DNA of 64,000 nt, taken from Arcuatula senhousia (Eukaryota; Mollusca; Bivalvia; Mytilida; Mytilidae). Position numbers and translations under genes: made by a program. This document shows positions 43,203 to 55,869 of the stretch, piece after piece. The first letter of the stretch is position 1. Each line of letters begins with the position of its first letter. The stretch is from assembly GCA_963971305.1 (NCBI GenBank), contig OZ020305.1, forward strand, positions 48,713,080-48,777,079, written 5' to 3'. The notes below the pieces were generated by a model that did not search any database, was not told the origin of the DNA, and saw only the letters and a program-made list of their open reading frames with translations.

Positions 43203-44513
43203 AAATGTGATGCTGTAACCTTAAATGGTGATAAAATAAATTGTCTTCTTTATGCGGATGACTTGGTTCTGTTGTCAGAAACTGAAAGTGGTCTTCAGAA
43301 CTGCCTCAATAAACTAAGTCTTTTCTCAGCCAAATGGCAGCTGAATGTTAATACAGACAAAACTAAGATACTAATATTTAATAAAGCTGGACGTTTAATT
43401 ACCAAGAACTTTATACTAAATGATAAATCTGTTGAATCAGTTCAGAAATATATATACCTGGGCATTTCAGCCTCTGGTACATATTCATATGCAAAGAATG
43501 AGCTATACCAAAAAGGTCTTAAAGCATCATTCAAACTCAGCAAGGCATTCAACTTATCCAAACCAAATGCAGCAACACTAATCCATATCTTTAATCATAC
43601 AGTGAGACCTGTGTTACTATATGGAAGTGAAATATGGGGAAATTTTAATGTTTCTAGATTTATGAAAAATCCTGAGAAATACATAAATAATGAGATAGAT
43701 AAGTTAGTACTTGAAAAGGTACAAACAAAATTTTGTAAATTTATTCTAGGTGTTGGTAAAAAAGCTAGTAATTCAGGAGTTAGATCAGAACTTGGCTGCC
43801 TACCTATTTTATATTATGTACTTTCTAATATGCTTAAATATTGGACTCGACTACAAAGAGTTGATTCTAATAAAAATAGTATACTCAAAGCAGCTTTAAA
43901 TGAATCATGGTCAATGCATGAAAATAATAAAGAATCGTGGATTAGTTGTATTCATCATTTACTTAAGTTCTTAAATGCTAACCATCTATTTAAGAAAAAC
44001 ATAACAATAAAAAATAATTCTATATTTAATACTTTACAATATAAATTGCACTCTAAGTTTATTAAACTATGGACTGATAAAATTTCCAATGAAGAAGGTA
44101 AATTAAGAACATACAAAAAGTTTAAAACTCACCTTCAACTTGAACCATATTTAAAATATGGAAATGAAGACCAGAGGAGATTGATGAGCAAATTTAGACT
44201 AAGTGCCCGTAAATTAAAAATAGAAACAGGGCGCTATACTAATCTTGAAAGTAACAACAGAATTTGTGATCTGTGTAATATTAATGTTGAAGATGAAATC
44301 CATTTTCTCATAGACTGTAATTCTCTTAATTGTGTTCGAAATAAATTTTTATCATATTTTTATAACAAGTGCAATAATTTCAGTAACTTATCCTCAACTA
44401 ACAAATTTATTTGGCTTATGATTAATGAAGATAGAGATATCATTCTTAAACTATTTGAAATGTTAAAAGAGCTATTTATGAAAAGAGATTCTTTATTATC
44501 TAGTGCTAATTAA
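43203..44513 (+). pseudogene. LINE reverse transcriptase C-terminal half
   Basis: About 436 residues are open without interruption. The catalytic LLYADDLVLLSE lies near the start (about 43245), followed by KTKILIFNKAG, YLGISASGTY and RPVLLYGSEIWG. A Cys/His zinc motif (CDLCN...DEIHFLIDC, about 44260-44320) is near the end, as in many CR1/Jockey-like elements. The palm's N-terminal motifs and the endonuclease are missing, so this is a dead 5'-truncated copy. The open frame extends upstream to 42810, but that part is read through SINE-B and is not protein-coding in origin. The lack of stops suggests a young insertion. Confidence 0.88.
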
Positions 44514-44849
44514 ATATCATGAATGTCATTAATATCATAGACATGAATATATAATCAATATCTATGATAATATATAATACAAGTTATCATGGTTATAATA
44601 TAATACATTATTTTTCATATTAGAAGAGCTGTCTCCTCCAACAAAAATATCTATTCCAGGCAGAGGCTAGTTTATCTATAGCTATCAAATGTGTTTTTTC
44701 TTTTATTGTTATTGAAGACTAATCAGTTAAATCATAAATTTATATATTTTATTTCATTCATTTTATTTTGTTATGAATAATTGTACTGCCTCTCACGGGG
44801 CTCCATGATTGGATTTAAATAAAATATGTCTATGTCTATGTCTATGTCT
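43203..44849 (+). mobile_element. 5'-truncated LINE inserted in SINE-B
   Basis: Flanked by ATGTTCA at 43196-43202 and 44850-44856, inside SINE-B. It carries the RT C-terminal half and a 3' end of (TGTCTA)n hexamers (about 44827-44849). This is the hallmark of target-primed reverse transcription. Confidence 0.88.
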
Positions 44850-44900
44850 ATGTTCATCTCCCGGATATAGCCGAAATCGCGCTGCTTGGGAGTAAAGCAA

Positions 44901-44936
<36 letters not shown>

Positions 44937-44945
44937 ATTCGTGGA

Positions 44946-46950
44946 CTTCATTACGAATTAATAGTAAAACATTAAAAAAACATTGTTTATTTCAAACATA
45001 CGATAAACAGAATATTCTATGGGTGCTTTTCATATCGTATCTCATAACAACCCTCGACCAATAGCATGCACTCAGCTAAAGCTCTCGGGATGACATGGGC
45101 GACTCGGGTTGTTATAAGATGCGATATGTAAACACCCATATGATTTTCTAAATATATCCCTTTAATTTTATAAAAAAAAAAAACTTAGAAAGGGACTTGT
45201 AGTAAGTCTAGGTTTCTCCTTTAAGTATTATACATGTACAGCATAGTAAGATTAAAAGATCTATTGTCAACCATCTAGATAATTTGTATTTGATTTCGTT
45301 TCATAAGATCTTTTTTCTTAAATTTGATCTTTCAAAACTTTTTCATTGTTTTATTTAGTGAATCAAATGTCAATTTAATATGAAAAAGGAGGGATTTCAG
45401 ACAAATATAATGAAATTAAACGTTAGTTTACCTAGCCAAACCTTTCATGTGCCAAATTAACGTCAACTACAGGGCTCCCTTCAATTTTGCTTAAAGCAAT
45501 ATTATATGTCGTGTTCAGCCATTTTGTTTTAATTCAAATGTTTGTCCAGACACTTTTAATTAATTTGGACGAACATTTTAATGAAAAACGAAAATTTAGT
45601 CTAGCTTGTAATTAACTATAAATTCAATGTCAATCTAAATTAAAGCCTTACAGCAGAGACTTATTTAATTCTGATTCTTACATTGTATCTTTTTTTTTAA
45701 GAATTAAAGTTCGTATGTACACATTATGGCTATGCGATTAACTGCGTGACCATGCGAATACCTGTGACGCTGGAACTTGTATTCATAATAAACAGTACAT
45801 TTATCGTAACTGTGTTATGTGCCAGAGGACCAAGTATAAAAACGAAAGGTCATCGTCCTCTGGAGTTGTTGACTCTGGTGATGCTGTTACGATAGGGTAA
45901 ACGATCCACGGCACACAGCGAGTCTTATGTCATAGCACTGGGCATCCCATTCCCTATAGCATCGACAATAAATACAATTTAGAGAAACTTAAAATTCATT
46001 CCATGTATCCGAATTTTGAAGAACGTTTTACTGGTGACATGACTTGCTATTCAAGAGCTCTTTTTGGCACTGCATTACATGAATAAATCAGGATATCTCT
46101 TGGCATTTTACGCCACCAATGATGTATAAAGAAATTCCTCTGTTGAATATTAATTGTGTGTGAATGAAAACTTTTCTGCTTCACTGTTATGTTACTGGTA
46201 TTGACATTTAAGAAGAAAAACTTAGACATAATATCCCGCATAATTTTTAATATATGCGATTTAAATGAAATTGGATGTCATCCCCCTTTGGATAAAAATC
46301 CTTTTCTAAACGTTTTAGACTTAACAATCTAACTATCATGTCTCAGTGCTATTAACAAAGAGCCGTTTCCGAACCTTATAAGACTTTTAAGCTAATTGTG
46401 TTTTTAAATTGATGTCAGCAGGACGCTATATAGTTCTTATTTTATCAGGTTTGCTCAAATTGTGTTGTAGATTACTTTAGTCGAGAATTGTTGAAATTTT
46501 CTTCCTGTTTGTTTAAATACACTTTGTCACGACACAACTTCTGCGTTAGCCTTTTATGAATGATTGCATTGTATTTCAAGTGGACAATTATGTATGCAAA
46601 ACAATAATTAAACTCTGAAGCTGTAAAGAATCACACAAGGGGCACGTGTGAAAGCTTCGTAAATAATATAAGAGTTGTCCATCGGCTTCGACTGAGGCGA
46701 ATTAACATTGGGTTTTACACAATGTGTAACTTTATCCAGTACGTGTCTACAAGATATATTGTTCTGTCTAGTATTGCAGTTTAGATAAAACTTCATCAGT
46801 ACAAAGTTATTGTTAACCTACTGGGAAGTTAGATGCACTCGGTTAACCTATAAGCTTATGAGTACATATAGGTATACATATACATTATGGTTAATAATTT
46901 GTATCCATTTCCTTAAGCACATTCATTAAAACAATTCTCTATATGAGAGC
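44946..46950. other. AT-rich noncoding stretch
   Basis: No gene or repeat recognised. Confidence 0.5.
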
Positions 46951-46954
46951 TCAA

Positions 46955-47550
46955 AGGTGTATTTGGCGAATATGACTGCAGCAGAGCCTAGCTTGTTGTA
47001 AGAGGCGACTAAGGGTCTTTGGATTCTGACATCGGGTAATTTACCTGCTCAGCCCACTACACAAGTGTGTACCCTAGGTGGCCCTCGTCTGTGGGGTTGA
47101 CGGGTCTATAACACTGAAAGCCTGATCGCTGACCATACATTCATTTGGTCTTATAAATTTAAAGCTCCTTTGTATTCCACCCCATCCCATATATCTAATC
47201 ATCATTTCATGTTCATTCTATCAACTTTTACATGTTCATCGCCTTTCAATAAGGGATCAACCATATCGGGGGCTATGGTGAATTTTGAAATAAATAGGCA
47301 GGATAAAAAAAAAACAGGAACTAAGAAGGCAGGACAGTGCTTTGAATAAAAAAAAAGCAGGATTGTGTTTTCGGCTGAAAATTTCATATAATGTGCAGGT
47401 CCATTTTTTTTCGAAAAAAAGGCAACGGCAAGACAAAGAAAATATCCCTACCCCCCCCCCCTAAAAATTAAATGGTCGTTCCCTAACGATATAGTGTTGC
47501 AAGGGCGTAACATAACAGTTCACTTTAACTCACTCACTCACTATTTTATT
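46955..47550 (+). mobile_element. SINE-A copy interrupted by a MITE
   Basis: SINE-A markers before 47250 (GCAGCAGAGCCTAGCTTGT, TAAGGGTCTTTGGATTCTG, TCATCATTTCATGTTC) are followed after 47484 by the family end (GTGTTGCAAGGGCGTAAC, CTCACTCACTCAC). Confidence 0.8.
47253..47483. mobile_element. 231-bp MITE with TAA target duplication, Harbinger-like
   Basis: The ends GGGATCAACCAT and ATGGTCGTTCCC are imperfect TIRs (10 of 12). TAA flanks both sides (47250-47252, 47484-47486), and removing the element restores a continuous SINE-A. A 3-bp TWA duplication is the Harbinger/PIF pattern. Poly-A and poly-C runs inside. Confidence 0.75.
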
Positions 47551-47658
47551 TTTACTTTCAAAACAAAGACTCTGGAAATTCTTATCAACAAAGATGCAAA
47601 GATGCTTTATTATCAAAATTCAAATGGGACATTTCAGCTTGCATTTGAGGAGAAATAA

Positions 47659-48182
47659 AATTAGTTAGTTAGTTAGTTAGTTATTGTTTTACTCCCAAGC
47701 AGCACGATTTCGGCTATATCCGGGAGATGAACATGAAAATGGTGATACAATGAACATGAAATGATGATGAAGTGGATGAAAAAGGGACACAAGGCCAATC
47801 GGGTAGGAGAGTTTTGACTGCCACTGGAAAAAGGAGTGATGGGTAAGGACGGAAAACTTTGCCTCCTGCATGGGGATCCTACGGGTCCTACTCTTACCGA
47901 GACCTGCAGCAGGGTTCTTTAACGTGCGAGGAACGTGACATTTTTCCCAACACGGTGCACCACTATGGTTTGCGGTCAGGTTTTCCGCATTATCGCCTGA
48001 CGACCCCGCATCTCTCGATGTCAGGGCTGCCCCATTCAACCACCTGGGGCACACATCCCAGTCGCTTTGTGGGCAAAGCGGCCTGACCCCGATGTCGGGT
48101 TTCTGAGCGCTCTTTAGTGGACTTTTACCGACAAGCTTAGCGCTGCTGCGGGCCTATTCGCCTCCCGGGCCCCGCACGGGAC
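47659..48182 (-). mobile_element. Full-length SINE-B with target-site duplication
   Basis: A 524-bp element on the minus strand, flanked by GGAGAAATAA at 47649-47658 and 48183-48192. The head (at 48182) contains GGGGCCCGGGAGGCGAATAG, nearly the SINE-A head. The tail (at 47659) is CCCGGATATAGCCGAAATCG, GCTGCTTGGGAGTAAAAC and (TAAC)n. It is the best reference copy in the window. Confidence 0.9.
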
Positions 48183-48193
48183 GGAGAAATAAT

Positions 48194-49164
48194 AATAAAA
48201 AAAAAAAAAAAAAGGATAAAACCAAGATAAACAGTCACAGGAGTTCAGATGAACATCCCATAGATCAAACTGACGCTTCACCAACAAACTGATTTGTTGT
48301 TGGCTTATCTTGTAAATAAGCCATTCCAAAATTAAGACACACCGCATAGATCTTTAAAGAGAAGAGTCTTTTGAACCTCTGGAGAGGGCTAAACTTCCGT
48401 TACTAAATAATTTATATTCAATTTTTCTTCTTATCCAAGAAATAGCCTAAATAGTTCATGTTAACAGAACAAAACAGATAAATCTTTTCTATTCGTAACT
48501 AATTGCTTTGATGCACTTGTAGTTGCCATTCTTTTAGGAAACTAATATATTATCCCACTCTCTAGGGTACAGAACATTTTTCATGTCGAATACATCTTAA
48601 GGAAGTTATTTGGAAGTCTACAGTGGGTAATTCTATATAATTAAATAATTGATTTATAAATGATATAAGGTCTTATTAAATACATGCGGTTTTGTATAAT
48701 TTGGAGTTGACGTGCTAGAACTTCCTTCCTTCTTGTCCTTCTTGTATTGACTTGGGGCACAATGGAGGAAAAAAGGCTAATTAACTTAAACGGAATTTCG
48801 GTTTCTTAATTCCAATAATATCAAATCCATTTATAGAGCTAAATTTCCTCTTGATGAAGATACTATACTGATTTACGGCACTCGGGAAATAAAAAAAAAC
48901 AACCCTAAAATTTCTGGTCAAGAACCTGTAAGGCTAATCCGGAGGAAGTTGGTGTTCTACCCGATGTGTTCCAAAAGAATAATTGGTTAATTAATATTTA
49001 TCTTGGTAAAAATCAAAGTTAGACAATAAATGTTGAGTGTAAACATACGAACGCCATCGAAGTCTTGACAAAAGAGATGAATAGTCACTTCTGTATATAA
49101 TATATTTCCTGTCGCGTAACGATATTATCGTGTGTATTTTAACACACCATGACAGAAAAATGTA
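48194..49164. other. Noncoding stretch
   Basis: Starts with a poly-A-rich run; no gene recognised. Confidence 0.5.
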
Positions 49165-49915
49165 CAATCCTTTTGGCGACTAGTCCCGCACCAGCGCTTG
49201 ACTTGTGGGTAAAAATCCTCCAAAAGAATAAAAGAACTTATAGGGATGCATGCCCAAGGTTTATGAAAGGGGTAGCCTTGTCATAATGCATGAATGCCGG
49301 GGTCTCAGGCTATAATGCAGAAAACCTGACCACTTAACATATAGTGGTGCAATGTGTTGCTAAAACAACGTTCAAGAACCCTGCTGCAGGCAAGGGTTGG
49401 TTGTGATGGTGGGGGGTGGAAACTTCCATTCTCAGGGTAAGTACTAATGTGCAGCCCAAAAGGATCTAGTTTACTGGGTATGCAATATATGAAAAGGGTG
49501 AAAACTAAAGATGTTTCATACAATATAATAAGGGGTTCTTTTTACTGATGAAATCCCGCCCCCACTACATGCCTCCTCATAACCCTAACTGTACACGGAT
49601 TTGGTAAATTTTATCATTCAAATTTTGGTTTTAATATAATAGCTATAGAACCTGCCAAGTTTAAGCATATTCCGAGTGGAATTGCATCAGTTGTTAAGTC
49701 TGCATATTTATAGATATTTATATTTGAATAAATTTCTAAGTCACATCAATGCATCAGAAATATATTTATTATTAGCAGGCGTATATATGAATGAGGTGGG
49801 TAGAATAATTTAGTGACAGTCAAAACTGTCATCCTCGATTGTTCTCGTGTACCCATTTCTCCACTCATCATCATTTCAAGGTCACTTTATCTCCCTTTCG
49901 TGTTCTCATTGTTGC
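49165..49915 (+). mobile_element. Diverged SINE-B, split
   Basis: Head and body (GGCGACTAGTCCCGCACC, ATAATGCATGAATGCCGGGG, CCCTGCTGCAGG) lie at 49165-49400. The 3' part (CACTCATCATCATTTCAAGG) reappears at 49850-49915, separated by about 450 bp of unrelated AT-rich DNA. Confidence 0.65.
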
Positions 49916-49919
49916 AGCG

Positions 49920-50695
49920 TGGTAGTAACTAAATTAACTCAGTGCATTTAAGATCCCAAATGATGCCTGAAAAATGAAAGAATAATAACGAACTATGATG
50001 AATAAACGGAGTTAATGTCCTCATAAACGAAATATAAAACCTGGTAAAGTTGCTAAAGGTCTTCAGGTGTTGAATACAATCGGACTATGAATAAAAACGA
50101 TAGAATAAACAATGAGAAGTCAAACTGTCGATCTTGAATATGTAACAAGGAAGACCCAATATGTCAAAATCACCAGGAAGTCATTGCATGAAAAAATATA
50201 AGTAATAAAGCTGGTAATTGATTCTTTTTCTCTCAATTATTATTCATGAACTTTAAGAAATAGGTTCATTATTGTGGAAATTGGCCAGACACCTCCTTGA
50301 CAACTTTAAGTCATGGAAATTGATTATTTCATACGTTAACTGTAAGCGTAGGCATGCTTTTTATGCTATTCTGTATAAGATATAAAAGCCCATGAATGAG
50401 TACTCACAGGGATCTTGCTAATAAACTATCCATCAAACAGGTCTCGAAAGAGGCACGTAAAACAGTTTTAAGAAGGATTCATGGCTCTCTAAAAGCTTTT
50501 ATTAACAATGAGATATGATTGTGCTTATTAAGGTCAATTTATTTATTTTTAGAGTGTTTTATTACATAGTCATTCTAATCAAGCCGTCTGGTGATACCAA
50601 AAACTGTGGTAAAATGTCAGCTTATCAAAAGACAATGTACAGTGTATCAGAATACAGCAGCTATACTATTCATGCTACCGGTATATGAAAATATC
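49920..50695. other. Noncoding stretch
   Basis: No gene or repeat recognised. Confidence 0.5.
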
Positions 50696-50699
50696 AATT

Positions 50700-51545
50700 T
50701 TTTACCTTTAAAGGGCCGAAACCCCTAAAAGGCGTTATCTGACAGCTTCACCCAATGGAAAAATTTTGAAGAGCTCAATCAGCGGAAGGTTTAAGCAAGC
50801 GAATGTTTTTTTTTTTATCTGCAATAGTTTTCGTTCTATGGGACAAAATCACCAAAAAATGGTATTTTTGCCGTTAAAGGGCCATAACCCCAATAATGGG
50901 TCATCTGACAGCTTCGACCCAATGGAGACTCTGGTAGAGCTCAATCAGCTGAAGGTTTAAGCATGCAACAGCTTTTCTCTTATCTTTAATTATAGTCTTC
51001 CTAAAATAGGACAAAAAACATGAAAAAAACTATTTTTACTTGTTAAGGGCCATAACCCCTTAAAGGGGTCACTTGAAAATCCGACTTAAAGGATTTTTAG
51101 ACCTCCATCGGCTGAAGGTTAAGCAAGCAATAGCCTTTCTCTACCTGCAAAAAGTTTTCATTCTATTGGCCATAAGAAAAAAACAAATGATATTTTTATT
51201 CCTTTTTAAGGACCATAACCACTGGAAGGGGTCATCTGACAACTTCGACCCTATCGAGACATCTGTAGATCTTTTGATGCTGAAGAAGGAAGGTTGCATA
51301 AGATTATCTTTATCTCTTATACTTTTTGATTTACAAGCAAAAAACAGTACTCTGATCATCAAGGTCTATTTTAGCAACGGCGGCCATATTTTTGGACGAG
51401 TCAAAAATTTGAAACACAACTTTTGTGCAGGACACCCTAAGGATCTTTCATACTAAGTTTCATTTAATTCTGTTCAGTAGCTTCAGAAAGAACATTTTTG
51501 AAAAAATGTTAACGGACGACAGACGACGACGAGAGATGAGCTAAA
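50700..51545. repeat. Second block of the 154-bp tandem repeat
   Basis: About four diverged units (GAGCTCAATCAGC...AAGCAAGC...GGGTCATCTGACAGCTTCGA) and the same unique end as 37400-37640 (ACTTTTTGATTTACAAGC, GCAACGGCGGCC, GACGACGACG). Open frames inside are incidental. Confidence 0.75.
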
Positions 51546-51589
51546 GACGAAAAGTAAAAATAGTGAAGGAGAAAGCCTTTGCGATGCAC

Positions 51590-51785
51590 TACTAGGCGGT
51601 CACCACCTAGGGATAATAATAATTTTAACATGACAACCTATGCGGAAGAAGAGCATCCTATTCAGCCACCTAGGGTTCACAACTTTGTCGCTCTTTTGGG
51701 CTGAGCACCAACGTGAGAATACCAAGACATATTAATCTCGTTTAACGATAGGCTAGGTTCCGCCGAGATACTTTTCGTAAAAGGG
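51590..51785 (-). mobile_element. SINE-A fragment, reversed
   Basis: The reverse complement carries SINE-A body markers (GGTGGCTGAATAGG, AGAGCGAC-like and GCTCAGCCCA-like segments). Ends not defined. Confidence 0.55.
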
Positions 51786-51789
51786 ACTC

Positions 51790-52874
51790 GCACATTTATA
51801 ACGTTAAACTTTAATTATTTTACACTTTAAATATAATCTACCATAATTTTTTAGCTTTTATTTCTGGAGGGTAAACTAAATTTCAAAAGAATTTTTTTCA
51901 GACAACAGAAAGCATCTTATGAATGAAGTATTATCTAATCATATGGCAATAGCTATCTAATTTACTGTTTGTTAAATTAACAAAAAACTGTTGATTTAAA
52001 GGATTACGTAAATAAGGATGCATTGAATCGTTTGGATATCATTTCCTTGTTCGTTTTAGGAACGAAGTTCTATATGTATCATATATTTTATTTTTTGTAA
52101 TAGAGAAGTTTCCGATTCTAAAAAGATTTTATTTCAAAATGTATTGATGCTGCCACATAAAGGTGCATCCTTCTAACTAAATAATGCAAAATGTATAATG
52201 TAAAACGACGTTTAATGGAAATGTCATCTAGTCGATAATACTTTTAAAACAACTTCCGTCGAGTCAAGCTTTTCAAATTGCATTTTGTACATGCTGGTGG
52301 ATGGATTAGATTGTTATCGTCAAACAGACACAGACAGCCTTTTGTTGTGATTATTAGGCTGGCATTTCCGGCCTCAACTGCAATACTTTCCGTAGATATG
52401 GTCGTGCACGGAAATTAGTGGAGGTAACACAAGTTAACGTGTTTAATGTGGTACTTTTAATGTCAGGATTTCGCCTTTTATGAGGGGGGTTAGGAGGGGT
52501 CTAATCACGGCATCCCAAAATTAAAATGTCCACATCCCGTAATCCCGAGCTTATATATGGCCAATCCCGGTGTCCCGTAAAAGGTCCTACCCCCTTTTTT
52601 ATTTTTTACCCCAATTTATTTGTCCGTTGGGTTTCGTTTCTTCCAGCTGATCACAGCCTGGCCCAAATGACATGTCGCCGTGATGTCGGGTAAGTCTTTG
52701 GGCTAACCATCTGATCGACAGACAGACAAATCGAACATTTTGGTTTGACTTTATTACTGTAACAACTAATGTACAACCGAAGCGAGAATACGCGTAAATA
52801 TAAATTCTAAATTAAATTTGCTTGAATACACACGATTGAAAAATTCCAAAAAGTTAAACTTAGATTTTACTTAA
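51790..52874. other. Noncoding stretch
   Basis: A GC-richer patch at about 52480-52650 (AATCCCG/TCCCGTAA repeats) looks like a dispersed repeat. No gene. Confidence 0.45.
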
Positions 52875-53079
52875 GGACCGACCTTCCTTGGAAGTTGGTT
52901 TTTTGATCTGATAAAAAAAAATCCGTGTATTTAAGCAGCATGATATTTTTTTCATTATTGACATTATTTTATATGGCAGTAATCCTTCTTCAGAATTTTT
53001 TTTATCCCAAATCAGCTTCAAAATATTTTTTTGAAAAAAAGAACAAGGACTCCTCCCCTTAAATTAAATGGTCGGCTCC
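52875..53079. mobile_element. 205-bp MITE with TAA duplication
   Basis: TAA (52872-52874) precedes GGACCGACC, and GGTCGGCTCC is followed by TAA (53080-53082). The subterminal AAATTAAATGGTCG is like the MITE at 47253. Confidence 0.6.
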
Positions 53080-53084
53080 TAAAA

Positions 53085-53900
53085 CAGAAGAGCTGGTGTC
53101 ACTTTTTCTTGAATGAGTTGAACTATTTTCCTTAAATCACAAATTGCAAATTTATTCAAATAACTTATTGAGAAGTCAAATTTGTCTGGTTAATTCTTTT
53201 CAATAGTCCTATCATGTCTTGGTTATGTTCCTGATGATGATAATTTACAAAATGTACTTCACGAGATATGAATACATCTAATTTCTTTCGAATATAGAAC
53301 CGTGTTCTTGGTACGAAAGAGTTAATTTGGTAAATATGATATGAGAATCTGAAAGCGTCGAATTCTTGACTTCATTGATATTTTGATTCTGAATTAAGAT
53401 TCTCTCGCTGCAATTCTTGGATAGCAATTGGCCTATTATAATGAAACTAAAGTTCATCAAAACATTCAATGATTTTACAAACTACTAGGCACTTTTCTAA
53501 AAGTGCATGATAGCATTTAATAAGGCTTGGCATGGTTGTTCATTAGAATTTTCTTGACAAGCTTGGTTCTAACATGTAGCCTAGTGGGACTCTGATGTCA
53601 CATATTATGATGAAAGCAAATCAACATGGTCAATGCTACTAAAATTCAAACATAAAACGAAATCAAAAATTGAATTAATGTTTGTAACAGATAAAATAGG
53701 ACTGACTAATAACTAATGGCATTTCAGAAACGAAAGATCCAAAATTTAAGAATTCAATTTGGTTGAACAGGTAAACACTTATAGGAAAAACTCATAAACT
53801 CATCAACTATTTCGAATAGAAAAAGATATCGATTGCTTAAATGTTTAGCAAATGTTAAGGTTTAAAAGAAGATTCCGCTTGGTCATACTTGTAACCGACC
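53085..53900. other. Noncoding stretch
   Basis: No gene or repeat recognised. Confidence 0.5.
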
Positions 53901-53906
53901 TATTAG

Positions 53907-53956
53907 CGAGCACAGCTCGTAGCGGGCACGAAGTGCCCGCGAGAGCGGAGAGCTCT
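53907..53956. repeat. Three consecutive perfect hairpins
   Basis: CGAGC-ACA-GCTCG (53907-53919), GCGGGCAC-GAA-GTGCCCGC (53922-53940) and AGAGC-GGAGA-GCTCT (53942-53956). This is GC-rich in AT-rich surroundings. Confidence 0.8.
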
Positions 53957-53959
53957 ACA

Positions 53960-55440
53960 GCAAGTTCCCGCAAAAATTTTGCCTAATGCTGATATTGATT
54001 TTTTTTCGTCCGGATAGGTTTCTCACTATTTAACGTGCACACAGGTTCGATGTGAATTTGAAAATAATTACCAATTTTGCTAATCGCCTCCAAAAGATTG
54101 TCTTTGTAAATAAAAACAAGGAGAAAAATATTCTGATGACTATGAGTTACTTCATGTTTTAAGTAAAAGAAATTTCATCCATTTTTTTTAAATTCTACTT
54201 TTACGCTCATTCGCCCCAAATACCTCGTCCCAAACTGAACGTTCTAGAAAATGAACTGATTAAAATAAAAATAAATACGATCAAAACAATGCATCAAAAG
54301 TGTCCACGTCATGGGGTGCTCTAGATCTTATATTCTGAATTCTAAACGATTTTATTCCTCAATTGAGGCGTGGAACTTCGTCATATGAGGGCAAAAAAGA
54401 GGATCCGTCTTTGAGGTTTCTTGGTATAAGGGGGAGCTTTCCTCAACTCAAAAGGTAAAGTATGTAAAAATAAAATTAAGCTGTTCATTGACATCTTATA
54501 TTTTTGCTGTGCTCGCATTTAGGCAATGCCTATCTCATATTATGTTTTATCATTGAAATTTTTCATTTGCTTTAAAACACCATGCTTTCTTTCGTAGTAA
54601 TGCACATGGTCGAAATTAGTGCTGATTGTGTATTTTGCATGTTATTGTCTCTTTTTAAGGGCTTTAAGCCTGCAACGACAAATAACAACAATTTTAACAA
54701 TTTGCCTTTAAGATTAGAAATTGTTGCAAATAAAGAAAATCTGTCTTTATACTTTTGCTTATTAATCGTTTAGATGTTCTAGAAACGTCTTCATTGAGTC
54801 ATAGTTGTCAGAACACCATTCAAACTTCCAATTAACATTTGCCCTACAGAATGAGAACTTGTTAAAATGTTTAATTCAGTTTTAGTCTGCAATTTTCTAC
54901 TAGTTAAAATCTATAGACTATGTAGGAAGAAAATTAATTATCCATAAGAGTTTATTCAAATTCGTGCTTTTAATCATGCTTTCTTGTTATTCTACAAACA
55001 GCGATTCTTACAGAGCTACTTAAACCTTACGTAATGCAAGCGGATTTTTTATTCATCATGAGAACCCATGATGAATAGAATTGAGAAACCTTATTAAATA
55101 GACATAAACACAAGACAATTGTCTTATGTGAACAAATTGAAATTGCCACTTTTACGGATTTGATGCAAGAATGAATGAGATTTTCATTCGGTAGTTACAT
55201 GCTTCAAATACAAATGGAACGAATGTAATTATTTGCGGGTGTTGAAAGGTGTAATCTGATTTTCGATTTTATCCAAATAAAAAATCAAAGGTCTTTGCAA
55301 TCTTTAAAAAATGTAAATCTGTCTTAGATAAAACTAAAAATTAAAATGATAGGAACTAGTAACTACTATTTCTTTTTGTTTTCTATCAGTTGTTATTGTA
55401 TAGTCCAGTTAGATTATAAGGTACAAAAAGGTCATGTGCA
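53960..55440. other. AT-rich noncoding stretch
   Basis: No gene or repeat recognised. Confidence 0.5.
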
Positions 55441-55865
55441 GGGCCCACCCAAGTTGCGTATAGAACCGCAGAGCCAAACTTGTCCTTAGAAGCGACTCAG
55501 GGTCTTGGAAATCTGACATCCGGACAGTGTTTTAGCCAACAGAGCGGCCAAGTTTGTATCCTAGGTGGCTGTTATATAGTGACCCCTGTTCGCAGGGGTT
55601 CCTAATTGTTTAATATGAAAACCCTGACCACTGATTCCATTGTGGTCCAACATGTGTGAAAAGTGCCTCGCTTTACGTACGTAAAAGATCTTATTGTAGA
55701 CCACCAAATATTGCACTACATAGGGTAATTTTTCGCTCTACCTGTTTTTCCTTCGGTTCCCAATACAACCGCCATATTTCTCAAATTCCATCTCATGTTA
55801 ATTTAATAATTCTTCACACGTCTTTGCCTTTATACAACCAAGGGTGTAAAACACCAACCAACTCA
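55441..55865 (+). mobile_element. Diverged SINE-A copy
   Basis: Ordered SINE-A markers: CAGAGCCAAACTTGTC, AGGGTCTTGG, GTATCCTAGGTGGCTG, GTAGACCACCAAATATTGCA and the end AAGGGTGTAAAACACCAACC. Substitutions throughout indicate an old copy. Confidence 0.75.
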
Positions 55866-55869
55866 CATT

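Larger units (their letters stand above)
42829..44934 (+). mobile_element. SINE-B copy split by a LINE, with target-site duplication
   Basis: SINE-B sequence occupies 42829-43202 and resumes at 44850 as TTCATCTCCCGGATATAGCC, ending in a (TAAC)n tail. The whole is flanked by ACATTCGAGGA (42818-42828) and ACATTCGTGGA (44935-44945). It lacks about 95 bp of the family head. Confidence 0.88.

Noticed and set aside
47689..48086. Overlapping open frames on both strands
   Set aside because: Both are translations of SINE-B and recur wherever that SINE occurs.
50766..51456. Open frames in the second 154-bp block
   Set aside because: They follow the repeat units and differ between blocks.
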